NCBI RefSeq assembly: GCF_000308475.2
Contig: NZ_BAFT02000027.1
Location: 248,001 to 312,000 of the forward strand
DNA: 64,000 nucleotides
From: Nocardia brasiliensis NBRC 14402
GTDB taxonomy: Bacteria > Actinomycetota > Actinomycetes > Mycobacteriales > Mycobacteriaceae
Direction: 5' to 3'
The notes below the pieces were generated by a model. That model ran no database searches. It was not told the origin of the DNA and saw nothing but the letters and a program-made list of their open reading frames with translations. This document shows, piece by piece, positions 56,415 to 64,000 of the stretch. Made by a program: the position numbers and the translations under genes. Each line of letters opens with the position of its first letter. The stretch's first letter is position 1.

Positions 56415-57254
56415 ATGACCGAGCATGTGAGTATCGAAACCCGCCAGGCCTGGGTCGAATTCCCGATCTTCGACGCGAAATCGCGGTCGCTGAAGAAGGC
56501 GTTCCTCGGCAAAGCCGGCGGCGCCATCGGGCGCAACAAGTCCGACGTGGTGGTGGTCGAGGCGCTGCGCGACATCACGCTGTCGCTGAAAGAAGGCGAC
56601 AAGGTCGGCCTGGTCGGACACAACGGCGCGGGCAAATCGACACTGCTGCGGCTGCTTTCGGGCATCTACGAACCGTCGCGCGGCAGCGCGCGCATCCGCG
56701 GCCGGGTGGCGCCGGTGTTCGACCTCGGCGTCGGCATGGACCCGGAGATCTCCGGCTACGAGAACATCATCATCCGCGGTCTTTTCCTCGGACAGACGCG
56801 CAAGCAGATGCTGTCCAAGATCGATGAGATCGCCGATTTCACCGATCTGGGCGAATACCTGTCCATGCCGCTGCGCACCTACTCCACCGGTATGCGGGTC
56901 CGCCTCGCGATGGGCGTGGTCACCTCGATCGACCCCGAGATCCTGCTGCTCGACGAGGGCATCGGTGCGGTGGACGCGGAATTCATGAAGAAAGCTCGGC
57001 TGCGCCTGCAGCAATTGGTGGCCCGATCGGGCATCCTGGTATTCGCCAGCCATTCCAACGAATTTCTCGCACAACTCTGCGATACCGCGCTGTGGATCGA
57101 TCACGGCGAGATCCGTTTGCGCGGCGGTATCGAAGAAGTGGTGCGAGCCTATGAAGGTCCGGACGCGGGCAACCACGTCGCGACCGTGCTGCGCGAACTG
57201 GAAGCCGAACGGGCCATGGAAAACGGACGAGAACTGGAGCGGAACCAGGTATGA
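56415..57254 (+). CDS. wzt: Galactan ABC exporter ATPase (Wzt/RfbE)
   Basis: The 279-residue ATPase has Walker A GHNGAGKST, the Wzt-type EISGYENIIIRGLFLG segment, signature YSTGMRVRLAM and Walker B ILLLDEGIGAVD. It powers export of lipid-linked galactan with Wzm (as Rv3781). There is no C-terminal carbohydrate-binding domain. The gene is 10 bp after wzm and its stop overlaps the glfT1 start. Confidence 0.93.
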   Translation: MTEHVSIETRQAWVEFPIFDAKSRSLKKAFLGKAGGAIGRNKSDVVVVEALRDITLSLKEGDKVGLVGHNGAGKSTLLRLLSGIYEPSRGSARIRGRVAPVFDLGVGMDPEISGYENIIIRGLFLGQTRKQMLSKIDEIADFTDLGEYLSMPLRTYSTGMRVRLAMGVVTSIDPEILLLDEGIGAVDAEFMKKARLRLQQLVARSGILVFASHSNEFLAQLCDTALWIDHGEIRLRGGIEEVVRAYEGPDAGNHVATVLRELEAERAMENGRELERNQV

Positions 57255-58297
57255 GTGAGCCGACCGGGCAGGACACCCCGATCGAGACAGGGGCGGCCGC
57301 CCAGGTCGACTCCGCATCGGCGACGCCCGGTGACCCCGCGGCGGAACCCGTAGTGGGCGGCTCTGATTCGAGCGCGGTGACCCCCGCAGGCACCGGGCCG
57401 GACGCGCGCATCGTGGCCGTGGTGGTCACGCACAAGCGCCGCGAACTGCTCGCCGAGTCGCTGAAAGTCATTGCCTCCCAGTCACGTCCAGTCGATCACC
57501 TGATCGTGATCGACAATGCCAACGAGGCCGAGGTGGCCGAACTGGTCCGGGATCAGCCGATCGAGTCCACCTACCTCGGTTCGGCGCACAACCTCGGCGG
57601 CGCAGGCGGTTTCGCGCTCGGCATGCTGCACGCGCTGAGCATGGGCGCGGACTGGGTCTGGCTGGCCGACGACGACGGTCGCCCCGACGGTGCGGAAGTG
57701 CTTGCCACCCTGCTGGATTGCGCTCGCCGGCACGGACTCGTCGAGGTGTCGCCGGTGGTGTGCGATATCGACGAACCGGATCGGCTGGCCTTCCCGCTGC
57801 GCCGCGGCGTGGTGTGGCGGCGGCTGCGCTCCGAACTCGGCGACGAGGATTTCCTGCCCGGCATCGCGTCGCTGTTCAACGGTGCGCTGATCTCCGCCAA
57901 GGCCGTCGACGTGATCGGTGTGCCCGACCTGCGCCTGTTCGTGCGCGGCGATGAAGTCGAGGTGCATCGCAGGCTGGTGCGCTCCGGGCTGCCGTTCGGC
58001 ACCTGTTTGCAGACCGCGTACCTGCATCCCAACGGCGCCGCGGAATTCAAGCCGATCCTCGGCGGGCGGATGCACACCCAGTACCCCGACGACCCGGTCA
58101 AGCGCTATTTCACCTATCGCAACCGCGGCTACCTGATGTCGCAGCCCGGCATGCGCAAGCTGCTGCCGCAGGAATGGATCCGCTTCTCCTGGTTCTTCCT
58201 GGTCACCCGGCGCGACCCGGCCGGGCTGCGCGAATGGTTCCACCTGCGCTCGCTGGGCCGGCACGAGCAGTTCGGCAAACCGGACCCACGCGGGTAG
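57251..58297 (+). CDS. glfT1: Galactofuranosyltransferase GlfT1
   Basis: The 348-residue GT2 enzyme starts with a ~50-residue disordered lead. Core motifs are VAVVVTHKRRELL, VIDNANE, HNLGGAGGFALGM and the metal-binding WLADDDGRP, then GVVWRRLRSELGDEDFLPGI and RGDEVEVHRR. It adds the first two galactofuranose residues to the rhamnosyl-GlcNAc lipid linker. It is translationally coupled to wzt (ATGA overlap). Confidence 0.94.
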   Translation: MSEPTGQDTPIETGAAAQVDSASATPGDPAAEPVVGGSDSSAVTPAGTGPDARIVAVVVTHKRRELLAESLKVIASQSRPVDHLIVIDNANEAEVAELVRDQPIESTYLGSAHNLGGAGGFALGMLHALSMGADWVWLADDDGRPDGAEVLATLLDCARRHGLVEVSPVVCDIDEPDRLAFPLRRGVVWRRLRSELGDEDFLPGIASLFNGALISAKAVDVIGVPDLRLFVRGDEVEVHRRLVRSGLPFGTCLQTAYLHPNGAAEFKPILGGRMHTQYPDDPVKRYFTYRNRGYLMSQPGMRKLLPQEWIRFSWFFLVTRRDPAGLREWFHLRSLGRHEQFGKPDPRG

Positions 58298-58382
58298 CGG
58301 CGCGGATTTAATTCGGTTGCGTGCCCTCGGCACGCATGCGATGGTGAGGGCCAACTGCGAGAGAGACGAGGAGGTGTGGACC

Positions 58383-58472
58383 GTGGCTAGGACTGTTCGG
58401 ATTGCCGTGCCCGGACGAGCTGTGCGCATGCACGCCGCCACACGGACCTCCACCCTCATCTCCAGTCGCTGA
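58383..58472 (+). CDS. Possible 29-residue leader peptide upstream of rsgA-like gene
   Basis: GTG 58383 has GAGGAGG 7 nt upstream, a far better site than that of the gene it precedes. The peptide is short, Arg-rich (MARTVRIAVPGRAVR) and ends SSR. A small hairpin (CGGGC/GCCCG, 58481-58495) lies between its stop and the GTPase ATG. This layout suggests translational attenuation (inference). Confidence 0.5.
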   Translation: MARTVRIAVPGRAVRMHAATRTSTLISSR

Positions 58473-58514
58473 GTCCGGTACGGGCTCGGTGCCCGACGAA
58501 GGATTCCCTCCATC

Positions 58515-59561
58515 ATGGTCGAGTACGACCTTCTTGTCCCTTACGGCTGGACCGAAGCCGTAGCCGAGGAGTACACCGCGCTGATCGAAGAGAACTGCGT
58601 GCCCGCCCGAGTGATTCGGATGGACCGCAGCGAATGCGATGTGGCGACACCCACCGGGCTCGCGCGGGCCCGTTGTCCACGAGCCGATGCCGAGGTCAGC
58701 GGCCTGTGCACCGGTGACTGGGTGAGCGTCGACGCCGACGCCGCGGTCCGGCAACTGCTGCCGCGCCGATCGGTGATCATGCGGTCCTCGGTCTCCGGCC
58801 GGTCCCACGGACAGGTGCTGGCCGCCAATGTCGACACGGTCCTGATCTGCACGGCGGCCGACGCCGATGTCGATCTCGGACGGATCGAACGGATGCTCGC
58901 GCTGGCCTGGGAGAGCAACGCCCAGCCGGTCGTCCTGCTCACCAAAGCCGATGCGGCAGTGGATATTCCGCTCGACGCGGTGCAGGCCGTCGCACCCGGC
59001 GCCACGGTGCTCACGGTGAGCGCCGAGACCGGAGCCGGGCTCGATGTGCTCACCGCGGTACTCGACGGGACGGTCGCGCTGATCGGTCCGTCGGGCGCGG
59101 GTAAATCCACCCTCGCCAATGCGCTGCTCGGGCAAGAAGTGTTCGCCACCAACGCCGTTCGCGCCGCGGACAAGAAGGGCCGGCACACCACCGTGCATCG
59201 GGAGCTGCGGCCGCTGCCCAATGGCGGCACGCTCATCGATACACCGGGACTGCGCGGGATCGGCCTGTGGGATGCCGCCGAAGGTATCGAGAAGACCTTC
59301 AGCGATATCGAATCCTTGGCCGCGCGATGCCGTTTCGGCGATTGCGCACACAACGGTGAGCCCGGGTGCGCGGTACTGGCGGCCATCGACAGCGGTGAGT
59401 TGACCCAGCGCCGGTTCGACAGCTATCGGAAGCTGGCCAAGGAGAACGCCTGGATGGCGGCGCGCACCGACCAGCGGTTGCAGGCGGAGCGGCATCGCCA
59501 ACTGCGCGAGATCACCAAACAGCAGCGGCAGATCTATCGGGAGCGCGGGTCGCGCCGCTGA
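58515..59561 (+). CDS. rsgA: RsgA-type circularly permuted ribosomal GTPase
   Basis: The 348-residue protein has the permuted GTPase order of RsgA/YjeQ: LLTKADA (G4), GPSGAGKSTL (G1), KKGRHTTVHREL (G2), DTPGLRG (G3), then a zinc site ARCRFGDCAHNGEPGC. The N-terminal OB domain is divergent. RsgA checks maturation of the small ribosomal subunit. The start YDLLVPYGWTEAVAEEY differs from the main RsgA of relatives, so this may be a second paralog. Confidence 0.9.
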   Translation: MVEYDLLVPYGWTEAVAEEYTALIEENCVPARVIRMDRSECDVATPTGLARARCPRADAEVSGLCTGDWVSVDADAAVRQLLPRRSVIMRSSVSGRSHGQVLAANVDTVLICTAADADVDLGRIERMLALAWESNAQPVVLLTKADAAVDIPLDAVQAVAPGATVLTVSAETGAGLDVLTAVLDGTVALIGPSGAGKSTLANALLGQEVFATNAVRAADKKGRHTTVHRELRPLPNGGTLIDTPGLRGIGLWDAAEGIEKTFSDIESLAARCRFGDCAHNGEPGCAVLAAIDSGELTQRRFDSYRKLAKENAWMAARTDQRLQAERHRQLREITKQQRQIYRERGSRR

Positions 59562-59567
59562 ACAGTG

Positions 59568-59611
59568 GCCGGGCGGGTGGTGCAGTCGGCGATCGGCACC
59601 ACCCGCCCGGC
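59568..59611 (+). terminator. Terminator of the rsgA-like gene
   Basis: A perfect 16-bp GC stem (59568-59583 with 59596-59611) starts 7 bp after the stop. Confidence 0.9.
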
Positions 59612-59646
59612 GTCCTGTCGTAAGAGAGGAAGTTCACGCACTCCCC

Positions 59647-59666
59647 CTATGCAACTGGTTGCATAG
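59647..59666. promoter_or_regulatory. Inverted repeat in the SDR promoter, possible operator
   Basis: Arms CTATGCAA and TTGCATAG around CTGG lie 80 bp before the SDR gene. The size fits a TetR or MarR dimer. No regulator is encoded next to it. Confidence 0.6.
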
Positions 59667-59745
59667 TAATGGGGGTTACGCTTAGTGTGCGAAGTGCGGA
59701 AGGCCGCGGGGCCCACCTGCGGCATGGACGACAGGAGCAGGTCAC

Positions 59746-60597
59746 ATGACGGAATCGGGATCGAAGCCGCTCGCGGGCGCGACGATGATCATGTCCGGTG
59801 GTAGCAGGGGCATCGGCTTGGAGATCGCCAAGCGGGCGGCGGCCGACGGCGCGAACATCACGCTGATCGCCAAGACCGATCAGCCGCATCCGAAGCTGCC
59901 CGGCACCATTCATACCGCCGCGGCGGAGCTCGAGCAGGCCGGCGGCCAGGTGCTGCCGTTCGTCGGCGACGTGCGCAGCGACGAATCGGTCGCGGAGGCG
60001 GTCCGGCAGACCGTGGAACGGTTCGGCGGCATCGATATCGTGGTGAACAACGCGTCGGCGATCGACCTGTCCCCCACCGATCTGCTGCCGATGAAGAAGT
60101 ACGACCTCATGCAGGACATCAACTGCCGCGGCAGCTTCCTGCTCGCCAAGCTGAGCATCCCGCACCTGCGCGCGTCGGCGGCGGCGGGGCGCAACCCGCA
60201 CATCCTCACCCTCTCGCCGCCGCTCAACCTCGACCCCAAGTGGGCCGGGGCGTCGCTCGGCTACACCATCGCCAAGTACGGAATGTCGCTCACCACACTG
60301 GGTTTGGCGGAGGAACTGAAGAACGACGGCATCGGCGTCAACTCGCTGTGGCCGCGCACCACGATCGCCACCGCCGCGGTCAAGAACCTGCTCGGCGGCG
60401 AAGAAATGATCGCCACCTCACGCACCCCGGACATCTACGCCGACGCCGCCTACCTCGTCCTCACCTCCCCCGCCAAGGACACCTCCGGCAACTTCTTCAT
60501 CGATGACGACGTCCTCGCCGCCCACGGCATCACCGACCTCGACAAATACCGCGTAGTCCCCGGCGACGGCCCCCTGACCACCGACCTCTTCCTCTGA
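59746..60597 (+). CDS. SDR family oxidoreductase (HSDL2-like)
   Basis: The 283-residue protein has the NAD(P) motif MSGGSRGIGLEIAKRAA, the IAKTDQPHPKLPGTIHTAA insert typical of HSDL2-like SDRs, VNNASAI, and the active-site Lys of YTIAKYG. LTLSPPLNL stands where the catalytic Ser normally lies. It may act on fatty acyl or lipid substrates in the cytosol. GGAG-like sequence precedes the ATG. A possible operator lies upstream. Confidence 0.9.
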   Translation: MTESGSKPLAGATMIMSGGSRGIGLEIAKRAAADGANITLIAKTDQPHPKLPGTIHTAAAELEQAGGQVLPFVGDVRSDESVAEAVRQTVERFGGIDIVVNNASAIDLSPTDLLPMKKYDLMQDINCRGSFLLAKLSIPHLRASAAAGRNPHILTLSPPLNLDPKWAGASLGYTIAKYGMSLTTLGLAEELKNDGIGVNSLWPRTTIATAAVKNLLGGEEMIATSRTPDIYADAAYLVLTSPAKDTSGNFFIDDDVLAAHGITDLDKYRVVPGDGPLTTDLFL

Positions 60598-60608
60598 CGC
60601 ACTCCCCC

Positions 60609-60647
60609 AGGCCACCTTCAGCCCACCGCCCAAGCTGAAGGTGGCCT
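60609..60647 (+). terminator. Terminator after the SDR gene
   Basis: A perfect 14-bp stem (60609-60622 with 60634-60647) is followed by a short T-run. It isolates the downstream toxin cassette. Confidence 0.9.
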
Positions 60648-60696
60648 TTCGGTCGTTATGCTCTCAGCACTGCCGTGGTAAGGGGAGGACGAAACC

Positions 60697-61011
60697 ATGA
60701 CAACAGGCGAGACGCCGATGCAGGCGGTGCCGGATGAGGTGAAGGCGATCGGCAAATTCGCCTACGACATCGCGGAGCAGCTGAAATCAGGCTCGACCGC
60801 GTTAGATCGGGAAGTACAGGCACTGTTCAGCACCTGGAAGGGCAGCGCCGCCGACGGCTACCGCACCGGGTGGGACGAAATGCAGGACGGCGCCATGCAG
60901 GCGTGGGACGCGCTCACGGAGCTGGCGGCAAAACTCGGTTTCAGTGCATCGACGCTGCAGGAGCGGGACGAGACGAACGCCTCGTCGATCAGCTCGCTGC
61001 GATTGGACTGA
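60697..61011 (+). CDS. WXG100-like protein 1 of the toxin cassette
   Basis: The 104-residue, all-helical protein has the central turn motif FSTWKGSAADGY (W-x-G) between two helices, as in EsxA/EsxB-type secretion partners. There is no signal peptide. GGGGAGG precedes the ATG. It lies 4 bp upstream of a second such gene and is the first gene of a four-gene operon with a toxin. It probably escorts the toxin through a type VII system. Confidence 0.88.
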   Translation: MTTGETPMQAVPDEVKAIGKFAYDIAEQLKSGSTALDREVQALFSTWKGSAADGYRTGWDEMQDGAMQAWDALTELAAKLGFSASTLQERDETNASSISSLRLD

Positions 61012-61015
61012 CGCC

Positions 61016-61315
61016 ATGACCTCGGAATTTCATTTCGACCTCGAGCACATCGACCAAGTGACCGCACGTGCCCGTGGCTTCAAGGAGTTCTTCGCCGACC
61101 AACTCGAGCAATTGGAAAGCCGCGTGCAGGGCGTCGCACAGAGCGGGCAGTGGACCGGCGCGGCAGCGACGGCCTATGCCGAGGAACATCGGGACTGGAT
61201 GGCCGGAGCCCGTGAACTTCTCGACGGGCTGGCACAGATGGAGCAGGCGGCGCAGGCCGCGCACGATTCGTACGCTCGAGCGATCGAAGTCAACGTGCGA
61301 ATGACGGGGGGCTGA
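61016..61315 (+). CDS. WXG100-like protein 2 of the toxin cassette
   Basis: The 99-residue helical-hairpin protein has SGQWTGAAATAYAEEH at the turn, with the W-x-G motif. It starts 4 bp after WXG protein 1 and stops one base before the toxin start. Two dissimilar WXG-type partners directly before one toxin suggest a three-part secretion complex. Confidence 0.88.
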   Translation: MTSEFHFDLEHIDQVTARARGFKEFFADQLEQLESRVQGVAQSGQWTGAAATAYAEEHRDWMAGARELLDGLAQMEQAAQAAHDSYARAIEVNVRMTGG

Positions 61316-61316
61316 C

Positions 61317-62567
61317 ATGGTCGGCGTCGCACCACAGACCTACTACACCGCCGCGGATGCCTGCTACAAGCTCTCGAAGGAGTTCCAAGCGGCCTACAAC
61401 CCGCTACAGACGGCGTTGCTCGAGACCGGCGGGATGGCCGGAAATTACCAGGCGGCGAAGGCCTGGTCGCAGAGCTATGACGAGCGCGGTGGGGCCTTCA
61501 CCACTGCGGCAACCGGATTCGCCAGGGCGCTGACGCATTTCGGGGACATTCTCATCGCGTCTGGATACAACTGGGAGTGCGCCAACTACGCGGCCAATCG
61601 CGACCCGAACAAAGGCGTCGGCCCGGCCTGTCCGCGGCAAATTCCTTCCGAATTGCCTTACGGCGCTGCGGTTGTCGTCGGCGTCGCATCGTCACGAGAC
61701 AACGGCCCCGGGCTGCAGACCGAGTTTCCCGAGTTGTACGAGAAGATCACGGCCAAGCTCGCGGGTGGCGAGGTTCCCAACGGTGACACCGCAAAGCTGG
61801 AGAAGGCCGCCAAAGCCTGGAAGACCTTCGCCGACGACGACACGATCTTCGCCGCGCAGACACGCCTGCGAGTCGTCGCCGACGGCTTGGCCAAGTTCGA
61901 CGCACCGGACATACCGAACCTGACCGAACATCTCCGGACACTCGCCACCAACGCAGGCGAAATCAAGCTGGCCGCAGATGATCTCGCGACGACGACCGGC
62001 AAACACCATGTCGCGCTCGCGGGACTGCACTCGGACATCAACACCCAGGTAGCCGCGACTCTGGTCGTCGCGTCGGTCGTGATCGCCGTGACCTGCGTGT
62101 GGATTCGTAACCCCCGCGCGGCGACAGTGGAAGGTCCCGCGCTCGACTCCGCGGCGACGGCGATCGCCGGAGTGATCGGCACGTTCGTGAGCGGATTGGC
62201 CGGAATCCAGTTCAGCACTGCGGCATTGGCCGCCACCGCGCTGGCCACCATCACCGGACTGACCATCCTGTCGATCGCAGGCGAGACGACATTCAACTCG
62301 AACTACAAGCCGCCCGCCAACGCGTACGACCCCAACGGACCCAAAGCACCGGGGCGACCGGGCGACGCCGAAGGGTTCGTGCCACCGAAGGACGGTGACA
62401 AGTGGGTGCCCAACCCGAACGGTAAGGGGTCCGGCTGGCTTGATGCCGATGGGCGGGTATGGGTTCCGACGGGGCAGGGTTCGACCGCACACGGTGGGCC
62501 GCACTGGGACGTCCAAGAGAAGAAAGGTGGGTATACGAACGTGTATCCGGGTGGGAAGTCGCGATGA
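61317..62567 (+). CDS. Putative type VII polymorphic toxin (Ntox37-like C-terminus)
   Basis: The 416-residue protein has three parts. The first (1-95) is a helical WXG-like secretion module, PQTYYTAADACYKLSKEFQ. A long helical middle (~100-235) is followed by hydrophobic membrane-crossing segments (VAATLVVASVVIAVTCVWI and ~275-325). The last ~75 residues are a Gly/Trp-rich toxin domain, GSGWLDADGRVWVPTG then AHGGPHWDVQ and YTNVYPGG, resembling polymorphic toxin type 37, a predicted RNase or nuclease. The stop overlaps the start of the next gene, as is usual for toxin/immunity pairs. Confidence 0.78.
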   Translation: MVGVAPQTYYTAADACYKLSKEFQAAYNPLQTALLETGGMAGNYQAAKAWSQSYDERGGAFTTAATGFARALTHFGDILIASGYNWECANYAANRDPNKGVGPACPRQIPSELPYGAAVVVGVASSRDNGPGLQTEFPELYEKITAKLAGGEVPNGDTAKLEKAAKAWKTFADDDTIFAAQTRLRVVADGLAKFDAPDIPNLTEHLRTLATNAGEIKLAADDLATTTGKHHVALAGLHSDINTQVAATLVVASVVIAVTCVWIRNPRAATVEGPALDSAATAIAGVIGTFVSGLAGIQFSTAALAATALATITGLTILSIAGETTFNSNYKPPANAYDPNGPKAPGRPGDAEGFVPPKDGDKWVPNPNGKGSGWLDADGRVWVPTGQGSTAHGGPHWDVQEKKGGYTNVYPGGKSR

Positions 62568-62869
62568 GTGGGGTGGGCGAGGTGGTGATCGAGGCTGCCG
62601 GGGTTACCTATTATTCGGCGCTGGATGAGGCTGGGTTCTTCGGGTGGCTCGACCGGATTCGGTGTGTGGAGTCTTATCGCGGGGAACTGCGCACGTTGTA
62701 TTTGACGGTGCGGCTCGAGGCGGTGGACGAGGACGGGTTGCGGGAACTCATTGCGCTGTATCGGAGATACGACATCGATCTGAAGCAGTTGCGGGTTCTC
62801 GACGCCGAGCGCGTGGGGCCTTGGTTCAGCGATCCTGAGCGCTGGTGGCATGCGGAGGTTTTCGGGTAG
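62564..62869 (+). CDS. Putative immunity protein of the toxin cassette
   Basis: The 101-residue acidic cytosolic protein contains EVVIEAAGVTYYSALDEAGF and a C-terminal part ending WWHAEVFG. It overlaps the toxin stop by 4 bp (ATGA). No family was recognised. Position directly after the toxin C-terminal domain, small size and acidity are the basis for the immunity call. Confidence 0.7.
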   Translation: MSGVGEVVIEAAGVTYYSALDEAGFFGWLDRIRCVESYRGELRTLYLTVRLEAVDEDGLRELIALYRRYDIDLKQLRVLDAERVGPWFSDPERWWHAEVFG

Positions 62870-62894
62870 CGGCGAATCGAGACCTGAACGACCG

Positions 62895-62926
62895 CGAGCC
62901 GCCCGGCAGAGGTGCGGGGCGGCTCG
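62895..62926. terminator. Bidirectional terminator between immunity gene and glfT2
   Basis: A 9-bp stem CGAGCCGCC/GGCGGCTCG lies between the convergent genes. Confidence 0.75.
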
Positions 62927-62938
62927 TGGTGGGGTGGG

Positions 62939-64000
62939 CTATTCGGGGGTGATGCCGTAGAGGCGTTCCCAGTTGGCGCGGCTGGTGAGGTCGGGGACGG
63001 CGGCGCGGTATTGCTGTTGCAGGGTGGGGAGTTCGCGGCGCAGGCGGCGCAGCACGTGGAAGGTGCGGCGCAGGAGTTGGCGGGCGCGGGCCTTGTCGCG
63101 CTGCCGGACCCGGACACCGGACTGGGAAGCGTCGGTGACCACGACATGATCGAACAGCGAAACATGCCACCAGTAGGCGTCTTCGCGGGTGACGCCGATA
63201 ACGCCGTGCTGGGTGCGGCCGAACCACTGGTTGATCGCCCGTTTGATCAACACGAGCAGCGGACGGCTGGGTTCGCCGGTGGCACGGCGTAATTGGATGT
63301 CACCGGAACGCACCGGCGGCGTCGAAGCGGGATGCTTCTTGGTCTCCGCGTAGTCGGCGCGACTGGTGCGGGCCGCCGCGAGCGCGGCGATGCCGCCGTC
63401 CTGCAACACCTTCGGGCCCTGCAAGAAATCCTCGATACCTTGCAGCGTGGTGTGCACCAAACCGTACTGCATGGCGACCAGCTGCTCGGACAGTTCCCGG
63501 AACAGCTTGCGGGTGATCGCCTTTCCGTCCAGATCGGTGTGCAAGGCGCCGACGATCAGCGAGTTACGCGTGCTGAAGTAGCGCGCCCAGTCGTCGTAGT
63601 CCTTCCAGTAGAAGTCCGCGTGCCAGACCGCCGCGTTCGGCAGGGTGACCGTGACGAAACCGCTCTCTCGGGCCCGGATGCCGTATTCGACGTCGTCCCA
63701 CTGGAAGAAGATCGGCACCGGCAGCCCGATCTCGGCGACCACCTCGGCCGGGATCAGGCAGGTCCACCAGGCGTTGTAGCCGGCGTCCACGCGCCGTTCC
63801 TGGTTGCGCTTGAGCATGCTGGTGTTGCGCAACGCCTTCGGCACCTTCTGCCCGTGCCGCAGATCCTGCAGATGCACCTCTTCGGCGCCGACGTTCAGGT
63901 AATCGGGGTTGAGCAGGAACAGCATCTGCGCGCCGACCAGGGTCGGTTCCACCGTCATGTTGGCGAAAGCGTTGAGCCGCAACACGGTTTCGGGTTCGCA
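62939..64000 (-). CDS. glfT2: Galactofuranosyltransferase GlfT2, partial (C-terminal part)
   Basis: The frame is open to the right edge, so ~353 C-terminal residues are present and the N-terminal part is missing. They match GlfT2 (Rv3808c): EPETVLRLNAFANMTVEPTL, GAQMLFLLNPDYLNVG, RRVDAGYNAWWTCLIP, FFQWDDVEYGIRARE with the catalytic Asp pair, and VWHADFYWKDYDDW with the metal-binding His. GlfT2 polymerises the alternating 5- and 6-linked galactan. It is the downstream partner of glfT1, wzm and wzt in this window. Confidence 0.95.
   Translation of the reverse strand, partial: CEPETVLRLNAFANMTVEPTLVGAQMLFLLNPDYLNVGAEEVHLQDLRHGQKVPKALRNTSMLKRNQERRVDAGYNAWWTCLIPAEVVAEIGLPVPIFFQWDDVEYGIRARESGFVTVTLPNAAVWHADFYWKDYDDWARYFSTRNSLIVGALHTDLDGKAITRKLFRELSEQLVAMQYGLVHTTLQGIEDFLQGPKVLQDGGIAALAAARTSRADYAETKKHPASTPPVRSGDIQLRRATGEPSRPLLVLIKRAINQWFGRTQHGVIGVTREDAYWWHVSLFDHVVVTDASQSGVRVRQRDKARARQLLRRTFHVLRRLRRELPTLQQQYRAAVPDLTSRANWERLYGITPE

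Overview
The window is about 64 kb of high-GC actinobacterial chromosome. The gene content points to the mycolic-acid-bearing order Mycobacteriales, most likely Nocardia (inference). The pointers are galactofuranosyltransferases GlfT1 and GlfT2 with a Wzm/Wzt exporter, an antigen-85-type mycolyltransferase, KasA-like and FadD32-like lipid enzymes, a mycothiol-dependent isomerase, the proteasome activator Bpa, MmpL transporters and a bacterial nitric oxide synthase. No insertion sequence, integrase, CRISPR array or prophage was seen.

Left part (1-25 kb): the edge cuts a WS/DGAT-type acyltransferase. Next is a cytochrome b gene (qcrB) standing without qcrC/qcrA. At 3.9-8.2 kb lie three genes of queuosine metabolism: gluQRS, a YhhQ-type precursor transporter and tgt. 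Then come a heterodimeric ABC exporter, Rrf2 and TetR regulators, and two tandem mmpL paralogs that share long identical DNA stretches. They are followed by three tandem copies of a small membrane protein, an AhpD-like pair, the scar of a deletion that beheaded two divergent genes (NmrA-like and HxlR), a methyltransferase/MerR pair with a textbook 19-bp-spacer promoter, and a tRNA-Ser.

Middle (24.5-51 kb): tadA with its partner and tyrA; a second ABC exporter pair; a FadD32-like FAAL with a KasA-like synthase; a solitary C5-cytosine methyltransferase overlapping a Vsr mismatch endonuclease; a phytase-like lipoprotein; metabolic enzymes; a nitric oxide synthase; a mycolyltransferase; an aminotransferase; tRNA-Ser(GCU), tRNA-Arg(ACG) and tRNA-Ser(UGA). 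Also here are two families of small secreted proteins, each present twice, and a Holin-X/DUF3618/DUF4235 membrane operon.

Right part (51-64 kb): this is the galactan region known from Mycobacterium tuberculosis (Rv3777-Rv3783 order): quinone oxidoreductase, aminotransferase-like protein, Bpa, Wzm, Wzt and GlfT1, with the C-terminal part of GlfT2 at the right edge. A 17-unit, 19-bp tandem repeat array fills the space between the oxidoreductase and the aminotransferase-like gene. Between GlfT1 and GlfT2 sit an RsgA-type GTPase with an upstream small ORF, an SDR enzyme, and a compact type VII secretion cassette: two WXG100 proteins, a polymorphic toxin with a Ntox37-like C-terminus, and an overlapping putative immunity gene.
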